A program made the position numbers and the translations under genes. A stretch of 64,000 nt of DNA from Bradyrhizobium sp. MOS002 (GTDB lineage: Bacteria > Pseudomonadota > Alphaproteobacteria > Rhizobiales > Xanthobacteraceae): contig NZ_PYFX01000004.1 in NCBI RefSeq assembly GCF_003020115.1, positions 806,001 through 870,000 of the forward strand. The letters are read 5' to 3'. Within the stretch, counting starts at the first letter, position 1, and every line of letters begins with the position of its first letter. The notes under the pieces are model-generated. The model was not told where the DNA came from. It did not search any database and saw only the letters and a list, made by a program, of their open reading frames with translations. This document shows positions 36,497-45,923 of this stretch, one piece after another.

Positions 36497-37693
36497 TCAA
36501 CGCACGCTGCCACCGACATTCCAGCCGCGGCCACCTTCGCCAAAGATCTCGTAGCCCGCCGCCGTCACCGCAACCGTGTCCTCGAGCTTGATAAACCCGC
36601 GCTTCGGATGCTTCATCGTGGTCTCGATCGACACCACCATGCCTGTTTCGAGCGGCAACCGGGCATCGGTGTCGTCGTAGGGGATCGGACCCTTGGCGGT
36701 CAGGCGAGGGGCCTCGTGGCTGACGAGGCCCATGCCGTGGGCCAGAAACTCCGTGCAGTCGCGCTGGGTGATCTTCGCGAGCTGCCGCTCGGCCGCGACG
36801 TAGATGTCGCCGCCCATGGCGCCGGGCCGGACCGCGGCGAAGGCGGCGCGCTGGACCGCCTCGATCTCTGCCAGACAGTCGTTCAACTCTGCATCGGGCT
36901 CGCCGAGCACGGCCATGCGCGCGAGGTCGCCGATATAGCCGTGATAATTACCGCCGGAATCGAGCGACAGCACCTCACCTTGCTCCCAGCGCTGCGCCGA
37001 CGGCGCCCGGTTGTGGCTGTTGCCGCAGGCGAGCAGGCAGTACTCGAAGGTCAGCCCGCGATTGGCTTCGGCGATCCGCAAGGCATCCGACAATTGCTGC
37101 TTGGTCGTGCCCGGCCCGTGCCCGGCGATCACCTCCAGCATCGAGGCGATGACGAGCTCGGAGGCCGCCTTGAGTTTCGCCAGCTCGTCGGCCGACTTGA
37201 CCGCCCGCAGCCGCTCCAGCACCAGCAGTGCGTCCTTGAGCTCGGCGCCGGGCAGGGCGTCACTGAGCGCCCGGCCCGCATCCATCGGCAGGAATGCCAT
37301 CTCGACCCCGACCCGCTTCAGGGGCACGCCGGCATCCCGGATCAGGCTTACGGCCCGCGCGATGGCATCGACCGAGCCGTTGGACTCGGTCCGGACCTGC
37401 GCCACCCATGGCGGCGCCACGGCGCGCTGATGGGTCTCCAGCCGGTGCCCAACATAGACCGCTTTCTCCGGCGCGCCCTTGGGATAGACCAGAACCGGCA
37501 GATAGCGGCTGACCCCCAGCGCATCCATGTAGTCGAAGAAGATCGCGCGCTCGGCCCCCAGCAGGTACTGCACATTGTGCTTCGAGGTGGCGACCAGGAC
37601 GTCGAGGCCGGCGGCCTCCATCAGGCCATCGAGCTTGGCAGCATCGAATGGAATGGCGCGCGAACGGTCTGCGCGGGCGACGTTCTCCTGCAT
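36497..37693 (-). CDS. M24-family metallopeptidase (Xaa-Pro peptidase-like)
   Basis: This 398-residue protein has the creatinase N-terminal domain (about 1-165) and the pita-bread peptidase domain. Metal ligands fit the M24 set: LSLDSGGNYHGYIGDLARM with the first Asp pair, HGMGLVSHEAPR with the His, and E residues in VSIETTMKHPKRGFIKLEDTVAVT. It would cleave Xaa-Pro or a related dipeptide bond in the cytoplasm. It is convergent with the exported-protein gene, and the TRAP operon is divergent from its start. Substrate unassigned. Confidence 0.9.
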   Translation of the reverse strand: MQENVARADRSRAIPFDAAKLDGLMEAAGLDVLVATSKHNVQYLLGAERAIFFDYMDALGVSRYLPVLVYPKGAPEKAVYVGHRLETHQRAVAPPWVAQVRTESNGSVDAIARAVSLIRDAGVPLKRVGVEMAFLPMDAGRALSDALPGAELKDALLVLERLRAVKSADELAKLKAASELVIASMLEVIAGHGPGTTKQQLSDALRIAEANRGLTFEYCLLACGNSHNRAPSAQRWEQGEVLSLDSGGNYHGYIGDLARMAVLGEPDAELNDCLAEIEAVQRAAFAAVRPGAMGGDIYVAAERQLAKITQRDCTEFLAHGMGLVSHEAPRLTAKGPIPYDDTDARLPLETGMVVSIETTMKHPKRGFIKLEDTVAVTAAGYEIFGEGGRGWNVGGSVR

Positions 37694-38147
37694 GACGAAC
37701 CTCCAAATGCTGCCGTGGCCTCAACCGCTACGTCGGTTTGCCGGGCTTGTTGATGGCAAGTGTGAGCTGAGAGAGGCGTTCTGGGTAGCTACGGAATTAT
37801 CCGGCCTGATCTGCACAGCCATATCCATGATTCGCATAAGGTATATTATGGAATATATTTATATACAATCAGATCAGTTATTTAGCGATGGTTCCTCTCA
37901 CTGCACCTTTGTTCCTCGTCCTTTCCGGGCCGGCCGTCGCATGTCGCTCCGGCTTTCGGCGGCTACTGTGCATGGGGTTGTTTTTCGCATTTTTGAATCC
38001 GGCCCATGCCTCCGAAAGCCGATATTGCCGTGACGATGTCCGGCTGCAATAAGCGAGGCTTCGCGAGATCGCAGATGACCTTCTGACCTTCCGTCCGTAT
38101 AGGTTTGCATCTCAGAACAACAACAAACTTTCCGAGGAAGCAGACCC
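37694..38147. other. Leader region of first TRAP operon with AT-rich patch and long hairpin
   Basis: The region holds an AT-rich patch at about 37838-37875 (TATATT and ATATAC repeats), very unlike the GC-rich flanks. A 72-base hairpin follows at 37950-38021, with a 10-pair outer stem CGGCTTTCGG/CCGAAAGCCG and a 7-pair inner stem GCATGGG/CCCATGC. The patch is a likely promoter region and the hairpin a leader or small RNA structure. No ORF here is convincing. Confidence 0.55.
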
Positions 38148-39167
38148 ATGAGCTTTTCCCGCCGCACGCTTCTCAAGGCCTCCGCCGCGACCGCGGTCCT
38201 GGGCGGCCTCAGTGCGCCCCATGTGGCCCGCGCCCAGAGCGCCGAGTTCACCTACAAATACGCCAACAACCTGCCGGACACCCATCCGCTGAACGTGCGC
38301 GCCAAGGAGATGGCGGCGGCGATCAAGGCCGAGACCAATGGCAAGTTCGACCTCCAGATCTTCCCGAACAACCAGCTCGGGTCCGACACCGACATGCTGA
38401 GCCAGATCCGCTCCGGCGGCGTCGAGTTCTTCACGCTGTCGGGGCTGATCCTGTCGACCCTGGTGCCGGCGGCGTCCATCAACGGCATCGGCTTCGCGTT
38501 CCCGGACTACGGCACGGTCTGGAAGGCCATGGACGGCGATCTCGGCGCCTTTGTCCGCGGCGAGATCAAGAAGGCCGGGCTCGAGGTCATGGACAAGATC
38601 TGGGACAATGGCTTCCGCCAGACCACGTCGTCGAGCAAGCCGATCACCGGTCCGGACGATCTCAAGGGCTTCAAGATCCGCGTGCCGGTGTCGCCGCTGT
38701 GGACCTCGATGTTCAAGGCGTTCGATGCGGCGCCCGCCTCGATCAATTTCGCCGAGGTCTATTCCGCGCTGCAGACCAGGATCGTCGAGGGCCAGGAGAA
38801 CCCGCTCGCGATCATCTCGACCGCCAAGCTCTACGAGGTGCAGAAATACTGCTCGCTGACCAACCACATGTGGGATGGCTTCTGGTTCTTGGCCAACCGC
38901 AAGGCGTGGAGCAGCCTGCCCGAGGATGTGCGCACCATCGTCGCCAAGAACATCAATGCCGCAGCGCTTAAGGAACGCGAGGATACCGCCAAGCTCAATG
39001 CCAATCTCCAGCAGGAGCTCGCGGGCAAGGGCCTGACCTTCAATCAGCCCGCCGTCGCGCCGTTCCGCGACAAGCTGCGGTCCGCCGGCTTCTATGCCGA
39101 GTGGAAGGGTAAATATGGCGACCAGGCCTGGGACCTGCTGGAAAAGGCCGTCGGCAAGCTGTCTTAA
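38148..39167 (+). CDS. dctP: TRAP transporter substrate-binding protein DctP, Tat-exported
   Basis: The 339-residue periplasmic receptor begins MSFSRRTLLKASAAT, a twin-arginine signal (SRRTLLK), cleaved near ARAQSAE. The DctP fold shows NLPDTHPLNVRAKEMAAAI, NNQLGSDTDMLSQIRSGGVEF, FKIRVPVSPLWTSMFKAFDA and WDGFWFLANRKAW. The conserved arginine that binds substrate carboxylate lies in LKGFKIRVP. A GAGGAAG ribosome-binding site precedes the ATG. The permease gene follows after 15 bases. Substrate is a carboxylate by family; identity unknown. Confidence 0.93.
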   Translation: MSFSRRTLLKASAATAVLGGLSAPHVARAQSAEFTYKYANNLPDTHPLNVRAKEMAAAIKAETNGKFDLQIFPNNQLGSDTDMLSQIRSGGVEFFTLSGLILSTLVPAASINGIGFAFPDYGTVWKAMDGDLGAFVRGEIKKAGLEVMDKIWDNGFRQTTSSSKPITGPDDLKGFKIRVPVSPLWTSMFKAFDAAPASINFAEVYSALQTRIVEGQENPLAIISTAKLYEVQKYCSLTNHMWDGFWFLANRKAWSSLPEDVRTIVAKNINAAALKEREDTAKLNANLQQELAGKGLTFNQPAVAPFRDKLRSAGFYAEWKGKYGDQAWDLLEKAVGKLS

Positions 39168-39182
39168 CGCGCTGGAGCCGTC

Positions 39183-41072
39183 ATGGCTCAGGTTGTGGTC
39201 GAGGTGAGCGGAGTGGCGGGCGAGGCGACTGTTCGGTCCCCTCGCCGACCTTCCTTGCTGGCCTCGACGGAGCGCACACTCGGCCTCCTCGTCGAAATTC
39301 CGGCGGCCATTTTGGTGATCGCCGAGATCGCGATCCTGTTTGCCGGCGTGGTCGCGCGCTACGGCCTGCACCGGCCGCTGATCTGGTCGGACGAGCTTGC
39401 CTCGATCCTGTTCCTGTGGCTCGCCATGCTGGGCGCGGCGGTCGCGTTCCGCCGCTCCGAGCACATGCGCATGACCGCGGTTGTCGGCAGCGCCAGGCCG
39501 GCCACGCGGGCCTGGCTCGATCTGGTCGCGACCTGCGCGGCGCTGGCCTTCCTGGCGCTGATCGTCTGGCCGTCCTGGGACTACGCCTACGAGGAAAGCT
39601 TCATCACCACGCCGGCGCTGCAGATCTCCAATATGTGGCGCGCCGCGGCGTTGCCGGCCGGCATCTGCCTGATGGCGGCGTTCGCGCTGTTGCGGCTGCT
39701 GCGCGCAGCCGATTATCGCATGGTGCTGACGGCCGCGGTCGCCGTTGCTGTCGTCGTCGGCTTGTTCTGGCTGGCACAGCCTTATCTGCGGCCGCTCGGC
39801 AACCTCAACCTCGTCATCTTCTTTGTCGGCGTCGCCGGCTTCTGCGTCTTTGCCGGTGTTCCCATCGCGTTCGGCTTCGGGCTCGCAATCTACGGCTATC
39901 TGGCACTGACCACGCGGACGCCGGTCATGGTGCTGGTCGGGCGGATGGACGAGGGCATGAGCCACCTCATTTTGCTCTCGGTGCCGCTGTTCGTATTTTT
40001 GGGGCTCCTGATTGAAATGACCGGCATGGCACGGGCCATGGTGGCGTTCCTGGCGAGCCTGCTCGGCCATGTCCGCGGCGGGCTGCATTACGTTCTTGTC
40101 GGCGCGATGTACCTGGTCTCGGGCATCTCCGGCGCCAAGGCGGCCGACATGGCGGCGGTCGCGCCCGTGCTGTTCCCGGAGATGAAACAGCGCGGCGCCA
40201 AGCCCGGTGATCTCGTCGCGCTGCTTGCGGCGACGGGCGCGCAGACCGAAACCATTCCGCCGAGCCTCGTGCTGATCACGATCGGATCGGTCACCGGCGT
40301 CTCGATCGCCGCGCTGTTCACCGGCGGCCTGCTGCCCGGCGTCGTGCTCGCGATCACGCTGTGCATGCTGGTGTGGTGGCGCTACCGCCACGAGGACATG
40401 AGCCACGTCCGCCGCGCCACAGGTGGCGAGATCGGCAAGACCTTCGTCATCGCCCTGCCCGCGCTCGCGCTGCCCTTCGTGATCCGCTACGCCGTGGTCG
40501 AAGGCATCGCGACCGCGACCGAAGTCTCCACCATCGGCATCGTCTATGGCGCCCTGGTCGGCCTCCTCGTCTATCGCCGCTTCGACTGGCGGCGGCTGTT
40601 TCCAATGCTGGTCGAAACCGCAGCGCTGTCGGGCGCGATCCTGCTGATCATCGGCACGGCCACCGGCATGGCCTGGGGCCTGACGCAATCGGGCTTCTCG
40701 CGCGCGCTGGCGTCCGCCATGACCGGATTGCCGGGCGGCGCGGCGACCTTCATCGCCGTCTCGATTCTGGCCTTCACCATCCTCGGCAGCGTGCTGGAGG
40801 GCATCCCGGCGATCGTGCTGTTCGGGCCGCTGTTGTTTCCGATCGCGCGCGCCGTCGGCGTCCACGAGGTGCACTATGCCATGGTCATCATTCTCGCCAT
40901 GGGTATCGGGCTATTCGCCCCGCCGTTCGGTGTCGGCTATTATGCCGCCTGCGCCATCGGACGCGTCGATCCGGCCGAAGGCATCAGGCCGATCTGGGGT
41001 TATTTGCTGGCGCTGCTGGTGGGATTGATTGTCGTCGCCGTCTTTCCGTGGATCTCGATCGGATTCCTGTAA
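39183..41072 (+). CDS. Fused TRAP transporter permease (DctQ-DctM)
   Basis: The 629-residue protein fuses the small DctQ permease (about 25-190; WSDELASILFLWLAMLGAAVAFRRSEHMRM) to the large DctM permease (about 200-629; PIAFGFGLAIYGYLALTT, LVSGISGAKAADMAAVAPVL, and GATEVS-like ATATEVSTIGIVYG). It mediates sodium-driven uptake with DctP across the inner membrane. Fused QM forms are common in this family. The gene sits between dctP and the acyl-CoA synthetase on the same strand, with 23 bases before the latter, so all three probably form one operon. Confidence 0.93.
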   Translation: MAQVVVEVSGVAGEATVRSPRRPSLLASTERTLGLLVEIPAAILVIAEIAILFAGVVARYGLHRPLIWSDELASILFLWLAMLGAAVAFRRSEHMRMTAVVGSARPATRAWLDLVATCAALAFLALIVWPSWDYAYEESFITTPALQISNMWRAAALPAGICLMAAFALLRLLRAADYRMVLTAAVAVAVVVGLFWLAQPYLRPLGNLNLVIFFVGVAGFCVFAGVPIAFGFGLAIYGYLALTTRTPVMVLVGRMDEGMSHLILLSVPLFVFLGLLIEMTGMARAMVAFLASLLGHVRGGLHYVLVGAMYLVSGISGAKAADMAAVAPVLFPEMKQRGAKPGDLVALLAATGAQTETIPPSLVLITIGSVTGVSIAALFTGGLLPGVVLAITLCMLVWWRYRHEDMSHVRRATGGEIGKTFVIALPALALPFVIRYAVVEGIATATEVSTIGIVYGALVGLLVYRRFDWRRLFPMLVETAALSGAILLIIGTATGMAWGLTQSGFSRALASAMTGLPGGAATFIAVSILAFTILGSVLEGIPAIVLFGPLLFPIARAVGVHEVHYAMVIILAMGIGLFAPPFGVGYYAACAIGRVDPAEGIRPIWGYLLALLVGLIVVAVFPWISIGFL

Positions 41073-41095
41073 GCCGGCGCGTGAGGGAGGTGTCG

Positions 41096-42745
41096 ATGAG
41101 CGAGCGGCAGAACCAGTACAATATCGGCCTCGACAAGACGCCCGCCAACTACGTGCCGCTGAGCCCGTTGAGCTTCCTGGCACGCAGCGCCGCGGTCTAT
41201 CCCGATCATGTCAGCACGGTCTACGAGGGGCGCAGCTTCACCTGGCGCGAGACGCATGAGCGCTGCAAGCGCTTTGCTTCGTATCTTGCCGGCAAGGGCA
41301 TCGGCGTCGGCGACACGGTCGCCGCGATGCTGCCGAACATTCCGGCGATGAACGAGGTGCATTTCGCCGTCCCCATGACGGGTGCCGTGCTCAACGCACT
41401 GAACATCCGGCTCGATGCGCCTTCGATCGCATTTCAGCTCGGTCATGGCGGCGCAAAAATCATTCTGGTCGACCCCGAGTTTTCCGGCGTAATCACCGAT
41501 GCGCTGTCACAGATGACCGGACGAAAACCGTTCGTGATCGACGTCGACGACGCCGCCTTCAAGGGCGGCAGGCGCATCGGCGAGATCGAGTACGAGGCCG
41601 CCCTCGCGCAAGGCGATCCTGACTTCGCGGCGATCCCGCCCGGCGACGAATGGGACGCGATCGCGCTGAGCTACACCTCGGGCACCACGGGAAATCCCAA
41701 GGGCGTCGTCACCCATCATCGCGGTGCCTATCTGAATGCCGTCAGCAACATCCTCGCGGGCCAACTCGGCCAGCATCCGGTCTATCTCTGGACACTGCCG
41801 ATGTTCCACTGCAACGGCTGGTGTTTCCCCTGGACCATGGCGGCGGCCGCCGGCATCAATGTCTGCCTGCGCAAGGTCGAGCCGACGAAGATCTTCGAGC
41901 TGATCAAGCAGCACGGCGTCACCCACATGTGCGGCGCGCCGATCGTCTACAACACGCTGATCAACGCGCCCGATGCACCGAAGGGCGATGCCGCGCGCCG
42001 CGTCGTCGGCCTGATCGCCGGCGCCGCACCGCCGGTCGCGGTGCTCGAAGGCGCCGAGAGCATCGGCATCAAGTTGACGCACGTCTACGGCCTGACCGAG
42101 GTCTATGGCCCCGCCTCCGTCTGCGCCGAGCAGCCTGGCTGGGATGATCTGCCCGCAGCCGAGCGCGCCAGCCTGAAGCGGCGGCAGGGCGTGCCCTACC
42201 CGCTCGAGGAAGGCGTCACCGTCATCGATCCGCAGACCATGAGGCAGGTGCCGCGCGACGGCGAGACCATCGGCGAGGTCATGTTCCGCGGCAACATCGT
42301 GATGAAGGGCTATCTCAAGAACGACAAGGCGACGAAGGAGGCCTTCGAGGGCGGCTGGTTTCACACCGGCGACCTCGGCGTGCTCGACGCGCACGGCTAC
42401 GTCATCATCAAGGATCGCTCCAAGGACATCATCATCTCCGGCGGCGAGAACATTTCTTCCGTCGAGGTCGAGGACATCCTTTACAAGCACCCCGCCGTGC
42501 TGTTCGCCGCCGTGGTCGCAAAGCCCGATCCGAAATGGGGAGAAGTGCCCTGCGCCTTCGTCGAGCTGAAGGACGGCGCGAGCGCGAGCGAAGCCGACAT
42601 CATCGCCTTCTGCCGCTCGCATATGAGCGGCTTCAAGACGCCGAAGGCGGTGATGTTCGGACCGATCCCGAAGACGTCGACGGGAAAGATCCAAAAATTC
42701 CTGCTGCGCAACGAAGCGGGATCGGCGAAGGCGATCTCAAGCTGA
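41096..42745 (+). CDS. Acyl-CoA synthetase (AMP-forming, AMP-binding family)
   Basis: This 549-residue ligase has the P-loop SYTSGTTGNPKGVVTHH, the VYGLTEVYGPASVC motif, GDLGVLDAHGYVIIKDRSKD and the C-terminal catalytic Lys in KTSTGKIQKFLLR. It starts MSERQNQYNIGLDK after a GGGAGG ribosome-binding site. It activates a carboxylic acid to its CoA thioester. Coupling to a TRAP carboxylate importer in one operon suggests that the imported acid is its substrate, which is inference. Convergent with the second TRAP system, with 87 bases between stops. Confidence 0.93.
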   Translation: MSERQNQYNIGLDKTPANYVPLSPLSFLARSAAVYPDHVSTVYEGRSFTWRETHERCKRFASYLAGKGIGVGDTVAAMLPNIPAMNEVHFAVPMTGAVLNALNIRLDAPSIAFQLGHGGAKIILVDPEFSGVITDALSQMTGRKPFVIDVDDAAFKGGRRIGEIEYEAALAQGDPDFAAIPPGDEWDAIALSYTSGTTGNPKGVVTHHRGAYLNAVSNILAGQLGQHPVYLWTLPMFHCNGWCFPWTMAAAAGINVCLRKVEPTKIFELIKQHGVTHMCGAPIVYNTLINAPDAPKGDAARRVVGLIAGAAPPVAVLEGAESIGIKLTHVYGLTEVYGPASVCAEQPGWDDLPAAERASLKRRQGVPYPLEEGVTVIDPQTMRQVPRDGETIGEVMFRGNIVMKGYLKNDKATKEAFEGGWFHTGDLGVLDAHGYVIIKDRSKDIIISGGENISSVEVEDILYKHPAVLFAAVVAKPDPKWGEVPCAFVELKDGASASEADIIAFCRSHMSGFKTPKAVMFGPIPKTSTGKIQKFLLRNEAGSAKAISS

Positions 42746-42832
42746 GCTTGTCTCGACTCCGCGGCGGTTGCGTGTCGCCGCGAAGTCGTTGCGCAGTTTC
42801 GGCGAGATCGGGTTCGCCGAGTCCCGTCGTCC

Positions 42833-43810
42833 TCACATCTTCTTGTAGGCGTCAACCAGCGCCTGACCGTCGGCGCCAGCCTTCTTGAGCCAGTCGGCGG
42901 TGAGCTGTTCGCCGATCTTCTGGAAGCCGGCCTTGAGCGCGGGCGTCGGCGGCTCGACCGTCATGCCCTTGGCCTTGAGCTGGTCGATGTACCAGGTGCT
43001 CTTGTCCTGCCAGGCCTTCCAGCCGCGGGTTTCCGCGGTCGCGGCAGCCTTGAGGATGGCCTCCTGGGTCGGCTTGTCGAGCGCGTCGAACGCGGCCTTG
43101 TTGACGAAGGTGTAGTCCTTCGGGATCCAGGCCTGCACGTCATAGAAGTACTTCAGCGACTCCCATGCCTTCGCATCGTAGCCGGTGCCGCCGGACGACA
43201 TGAAGGAGTTCACGACGCCGGTGGCAAGCGCCTGCGGCAACTCGGCCGCCTGGATGGTGACCGATTGCGCGCCGACGAGCTCGCCAATACGCGCGGTCCC
43301 AACGTTATAGGCCCGCCATTTCAGGCCCTTCATGTCTTCGATGGTCGCAAGCGGCTTGTTGACATAGACGCCCTGCGGCGCCCACGGCACGACGAACAGC
43401 AGCTTCAGCCCTTGCGCCTCCAGCTTCTTCGTAATCAGCGGCTTCGACGCCTGGTACAGCTTCATGGCGTCCGGAAAGCTGGTCGCCAGAAACGGCACGA
43501 CGTCGACCCCGTACACCGGATCCTCGTTCTCGTGGATCGACAGCAGGACTTCGCCCATCTGCGCCTGCCCGGTCATCACCGCGCGCTTGATGTCGGGCGC
43601 CTTGAACAGCGAGGCGCCGGGATGAACCGTGATCTGGAGCTTGCCGGATGTCGCGGCATCGACGTCCTTGGCGAACGCGACCAGGTTCTCCGAGTGCGGA
43701 TTGTCGGCCGGATATGCCGCCGGCAGATTCCATTTGGTCTGAGCCAAAGCGGGTGTCGCGGCCAGCACGGCGCCGGCGATCAGGGATGCGCGGAATAAAC
43801 GAGACATCAT
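42833..43810 (-). CDS. TRAP transporter substrate-binding protein DctP (second system)
   Basis: This 325-residue periplasmic receptor has a Sec signal peptide (MMSRLFRASLIAGAVLAATPALAQ, with an in-frame ATG at 43807 as alternative). DctP features include ENLVAFAKDVDAATSGKLQITVHPG, KAPDIKRAVMTGQAQMGEVL, LKWRAYNVGTARIGEL carrying the conserved Arg, and MSSGGTGYDAKAWES. Together with the DctM and DctQ genes upstream on the same strand it forms a complete separate-subunit TRAP system, convergent with the acyl-CoA synthetase. Substrate unknown. Confidence 0.92.
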   Translation of the reverse strand: MMSRLFRASLIAGAVLAATPALAQTKWNLPAAYPADNPHSENLVAFAKDVDAATSGKLQITVHPGASLFKAPDIKRAVMTGQAQMGEVLLSIHENEDPVYGVDVVPFLATSFPDAMKLYQASKPLITKKLEAQGLKLLFVVPWAPQGVYVNKPLATIEDMKGLKWRAYNVGTARIGELVGAQSVTIQAAELPQALATGVVNSFMSSGGTGYDAKAWESLKYFYDVQAWIPKDYTFVNKAAFDALDKPTQEAILKAAATAETRGWKAWQDKSTWYIDQLKAKGMTVEPPTPALKAGFQKIGEQLTADWLKKAGADGQALVDAYKKM

Positions 43811-43848
43811 CGGACTTCTCCTCACAGTCAATTTCAAAACCGGTACGC

Positions 43849-45168
43849 TCAGTCTGGGAAAGCGAGCTTGGGCAAGAACATCACGATCTGCGGATATTCC
43901 GTGATGATAAACACGGCCGCGAGCAGCAGGACGAAGAACGGGAATGCTGCCCGGGCGACCGTCAAGGTATCGCGGCCGCTCATGTTCTGGAGCACGAACA
44001 GATTGAAACCGACCGGCGGCGTGATCTGCGCCATCTCGACGTGGATGATGAGATAGACGCCAAACCAGACCAGGTCGAGGCCGGCCTGCTTGACCATCGG
44101 CAGCACGATCACGGCGGTGAGGACGATCATCGAGATGCCGTCGATCAGGCATCCCAGGATGATGTACATGATGCTCAGATACAACGCTAGCATGCCCGGC
44201 GTCAGCTGCTGGCCCTGGACCCAGGTGGCGAGCGCTGCTGGAATGCCGGTATAGGCCATCGCTGCGGTCGTGTAGGCAGCGCCCGCCAGGATCAGCATGA
44301 TCATGCAGGTCAGGCGCGTCGCGCTCATGATGCTTTCGAGGAAGTTCTTGCGTGTGAGCGTGCGGCTCCACCACGCCAGCAGCAGCGCGCCCGAAACGCC
44401 CCAGGCAGCGCATTCCGTCGCCGTCGCAAAGCCGAGCACGAGCGAGAGAAAGACCGCCAGGATCAGCAATAGGCAGGGCGCAAGCCTGGCCGACTCGCTC
44501 AGCTTCTGGCGAAACGGCATCGGGGGATCGCGCGGCGGAATCTTCTTCGGGTTCAGCAGCGACCAGATGATGATGTAGCCGGAATAGAGCACCATCACGA
44601 GCACGCCTGGCAGGAAGCCGCCGAGGAACACCTGAAGCACGGAGACATTCGCCGTGACGGCATAGACCACCATCGGAATCGACGGGGGGATCAGCAGGCC
44701 GAGCGTGCCGGAGCCCGCGAGCGAGCCGAGACTCAAGCCCTTGTCGTAGCCGCGCTTGTCGAGCTCTGGCAGCGCGATCTTGCCGATGGTCGCACAGGTC
44801 GCCGCCGACGAGCCCGACACCGCCGCGAAGATGCCGCAGCCGATCACGTTGACATGAGTGAGACGCCCCGGCAGCCACTGAACCCAGGGCGACAGGCCTC
44901 GAAACATCTCCTCGGACAATTTGGTGCGGAAGAGAATCTCGCCCATCCAGATGAACAGCGGCAGCGCGGCCAGTGTCCATGACGAGCTTGCGCTCCATGT
45001 CGTGGTCGCAAGCACCGAGCCGAGCGGCAGGCTCGTGGTCAGCGCCATCGCCACGAAGCCGACGAGCCCGAGCGAAACCGCGATCCAGATGCCGCTTCCC
45101 AGCAGCACGATCATGACGCCGAGCAGAATGAACGACAGTTCGATCATGCCGAGATTGGCCATCGTCAA
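43849..45168 (-). CDS. dctM: TRAP transporter large permease DctM
   Basis: This 439-residue protein has about twelve helices, with conserved blocks GCGIFAAVSGSSAATCATIGKIALPEL near residues 110-137, GSLAGSGTLGLLIPPSIPMVVYA, and GCLIDGISMIVLTAVIVLPMV near 330. The start at 45168 overlaps the DctQ stop as ATGA, showing translational coupling. It is the major transmembrane channel for sodium-coupled uptake with the DctP downstream by 38 bases. A start 6 bases further in is possible. Confidence 0.93.
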   Translation of the reverse strand: MTMANLGMIELSFILLGVMIVLLGSGIWIAVSLGLVGFVAMALTTSLPLGSVLATTTWSASSSWTLAALPLFIWMGEILFRTKLSEEMFRGLSPWVQWLPGRLTHVNVIGCGIFAAVSGSSAATCATIGKIALPELDKRGYDKGLSLGSLAGSGTLGLLIPPSIPMVVYAVTANVSVLQVFLGGFLPGVLVMVLYSGYIIIWSLLNPKKIPPRDPPMPFRQKLSESARLAPCLLLILAVFLSLVLGFATATECAAWGVSGALLLAWWSRTLTRKNFLESIMSATRLTCMIMLILAGAAYTTAAMAYTGIPAALATWVQGQQLTPGMLALYLSIMYIILGCLIDGISMIVLTAVIVLPMVKQAGLDLVWFGVYLIIHVEMAQITPPVGFNLFVLQNMSGRDTLTVARAAFPFFVLLLAAVFIITEYPQIVMFLPKLAFPD

Positions 45169-45758
45169 CCTCCGCCGCCCTGTGAGATCCGCTCGATGAA
45201 TTCGTCCGGGGTCTCGTCCGGCGAGCCCTTCTCGTAGCTCGGCCGGTTGCCGCTGATGACACTGATCATTTCATCGATGAGTGCGATCGACAGGATCGCG
45301 AGTCCGCCGGAAAACCCGAGCTGCGGAATCCAGAGCGGAAGCGCGACGACGCCCTGCGCCACGTCGTTGAAGCGCCAGGAATCGTAGGTCATCTGCACGG
45401 CATGCCGGGTGAAATAGAGGATGAAAGAGGTAGCGATACCGAGGGCCACGACCTCCGCAACCTGTTTGGTGCGCCCATGCAGACGCTCCAGCAGCAGGCC
45501 GACGCGGATCATCTCTCCGCGCTTGAAGGTGTGAGCGAGGCCGAGGAATGCCATCGCGGCCATGCACCATGAGGCGAAATCATCGCCGGCGGGAATGTTG
45601 ACCGCAAACTGGCGTCCGATCGACATGATCATCATGATTGCAAAGATCGCAACCATGAAGGCGCCGGCGGCGTAGCCCGCACCCAGATAAAGGAGATCCA
45701 GCGCGCGTCGCACCGGTCCCCGGCTCGTGACATCGTCCCCAGCCAACGCGATCCCCAT
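45165..45758 (-). CDS. dctQ: TRAP transporter small permease DctQ
   Basis: I use the ATG at 45758 (MGIALAGDDVTSRGP), giving 197 residues; a longer frame to 45881 adds an arginine-rich, non-homologous stretch. Four helices are visible, with the DctQ core AGDDFASWCMAAMAFLGLAHTFKRGEMIRVGLLLERL. The hydrophilic C-terminus SGNRPSYEKGSPDETPDEFIERISQGGGG faces the cytoplasm. It is the first gene of the second TRAP operon (dctQ-dctM-dctP order). Confidence 0.88.
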   Translation of the reverse strand: MGIALAGDDVTSRGPVRRALDLLYLGAGYAAGAFMVAIFAIMMIMSIGRQFAVNIPAGDDFASWCMAAMAFLGLAHTFKRGEMIRVGLLLERLHGRTKQVAEVVALGIATSFILYFTRHAVQMTYDSWRFNDVAQGVVALPLWIPQLGFSGGLAILSIALIDEMISVISGNRPSYEKGSPDETPDEFIERISQGGGG

Positions 45759-45923
45759 CCTCACACGAAGCGATTCAGACGGTCCCGACGATCGCACGTC
45801 GCGCGCCGGTCCTGCATGAATATCGCCCCTGCCCAGCGCCTGTCTTTCAGACGTTAGATCAACATGATGGGCCCAACGCAAGCAAGGAGTATGCCGGCCT
45901 GTGCCGGAATTACCACCGCAGGT

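Noticed and set aside
38112..40874. 920-residue minus-strand frame across dctP and the DctQM gene
   Set aside because: Composition is Asp/Arg/Gln low-complexity, the mirror of GC-rich coding sequence; the plus-strand TRAP genes have clear family motifs.
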